Source: Carex sylvatica
Taxonomy: Eukaryota; Streptophyta; Magnoliopsida; Poales; Cyperaceae
Direction: 5' to 3'
Assembly (NCBI GenBank): GCA_964058845.1
Contig: CAXKVR010000012.1
Coordinates: 1 to 20,147 of the forward strand
DNA: 20,147 nucleotides
In this document: piece by piece, positions 20,078-20,147 of the stretch
How positions within the stretch are numbered: position 1 is the stretch's first letter
How the letters are laid out: each line of letters starts with the position of its first letter
The notes under the pieces: generated by a model
What the model was told of the DNA's origin: nothing
The model's database searches: none
What the model saw: the letters and a program-made list of their open reading frames with translations, nothing else
Made by a program: the position numbers and the translations under genes

Positions 20078-20147
20078 CTGCATGTCACATATTAAAACCT
20101 ATTAGCCATATATGTACTCCAACAAAAAAAAAAAATCTTTGCATATG

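Overview
The window is nuclear DNA of a flowering plant, most likely a eudicot. It is AT-rich, its genes are split by GT-AG introns, and two of its products go to chloroplasts. I cannot name the species. All gene calls come from reading translations by eye; nothing was searched against a database.

Left flank (1-4570): two host genes on the + strand. First comes the 3' part of an isocitrate-lyase/PEP-mutase superfamily enzyme (13-2085, six exons in the window, two of them only 25 and 20 bp). Then comes a complete three-exon PSAN gene for photosystem I subunit N (2766-3483). A gene-free stretch with an exact 53-bp tandem duplication follows.

Centre (5008-16676): a complete CACTA (En/Spm) DNA transposon of 11,663 bp, occupying 5011-16673. 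It has CACTA...TAGTG ends, 13-bp terminal inverted repeats with one mismatch, TCT target duplications, and subterminal arrays of a GGAACGG/CCGTTCC motif. It landed inside a tandem array of 81-bp units. Removing the element plus one TCT restores the 81-bp register exactly and keeps a reading frame open across the site. The element holds two decayed genes on the + strand. One is a TNP2-type transposase (7220-10380). The other is a second-ORF protein (about 12357-16055, 11 exons) joining a TNPA/Transposase_24-like region, a coiled coil, a small DUF8039-like domain and a ULP1/C48 cysteine-protease-like domain whose His, Asp, Gln and Cys positions are still present. Both genes carry stops and frameshifts, so the element looks non-autonomous now, although its ends could still be recognised by a transposase supplied in trans.

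Right flank (16677-20147): the rest of the 81-bp array, about 1.5 kb with no gene I can support, then a 185-bp Mutator-type MITE with a 10-bp target duplication. Last, on the - strand, come the final three exons of a YUCCA-type flavin monooxygenase (18839-20077). One of its introns holds a degenerate 60-67 bp triplication rich in CATGCA (RY) motifs.

The host genes look unrelated in function and are simply neighbours. Within the transposon, the two genes would be expected to supply the transposase and its accessory DNA-binding protein, acting on the subterminal arrays.
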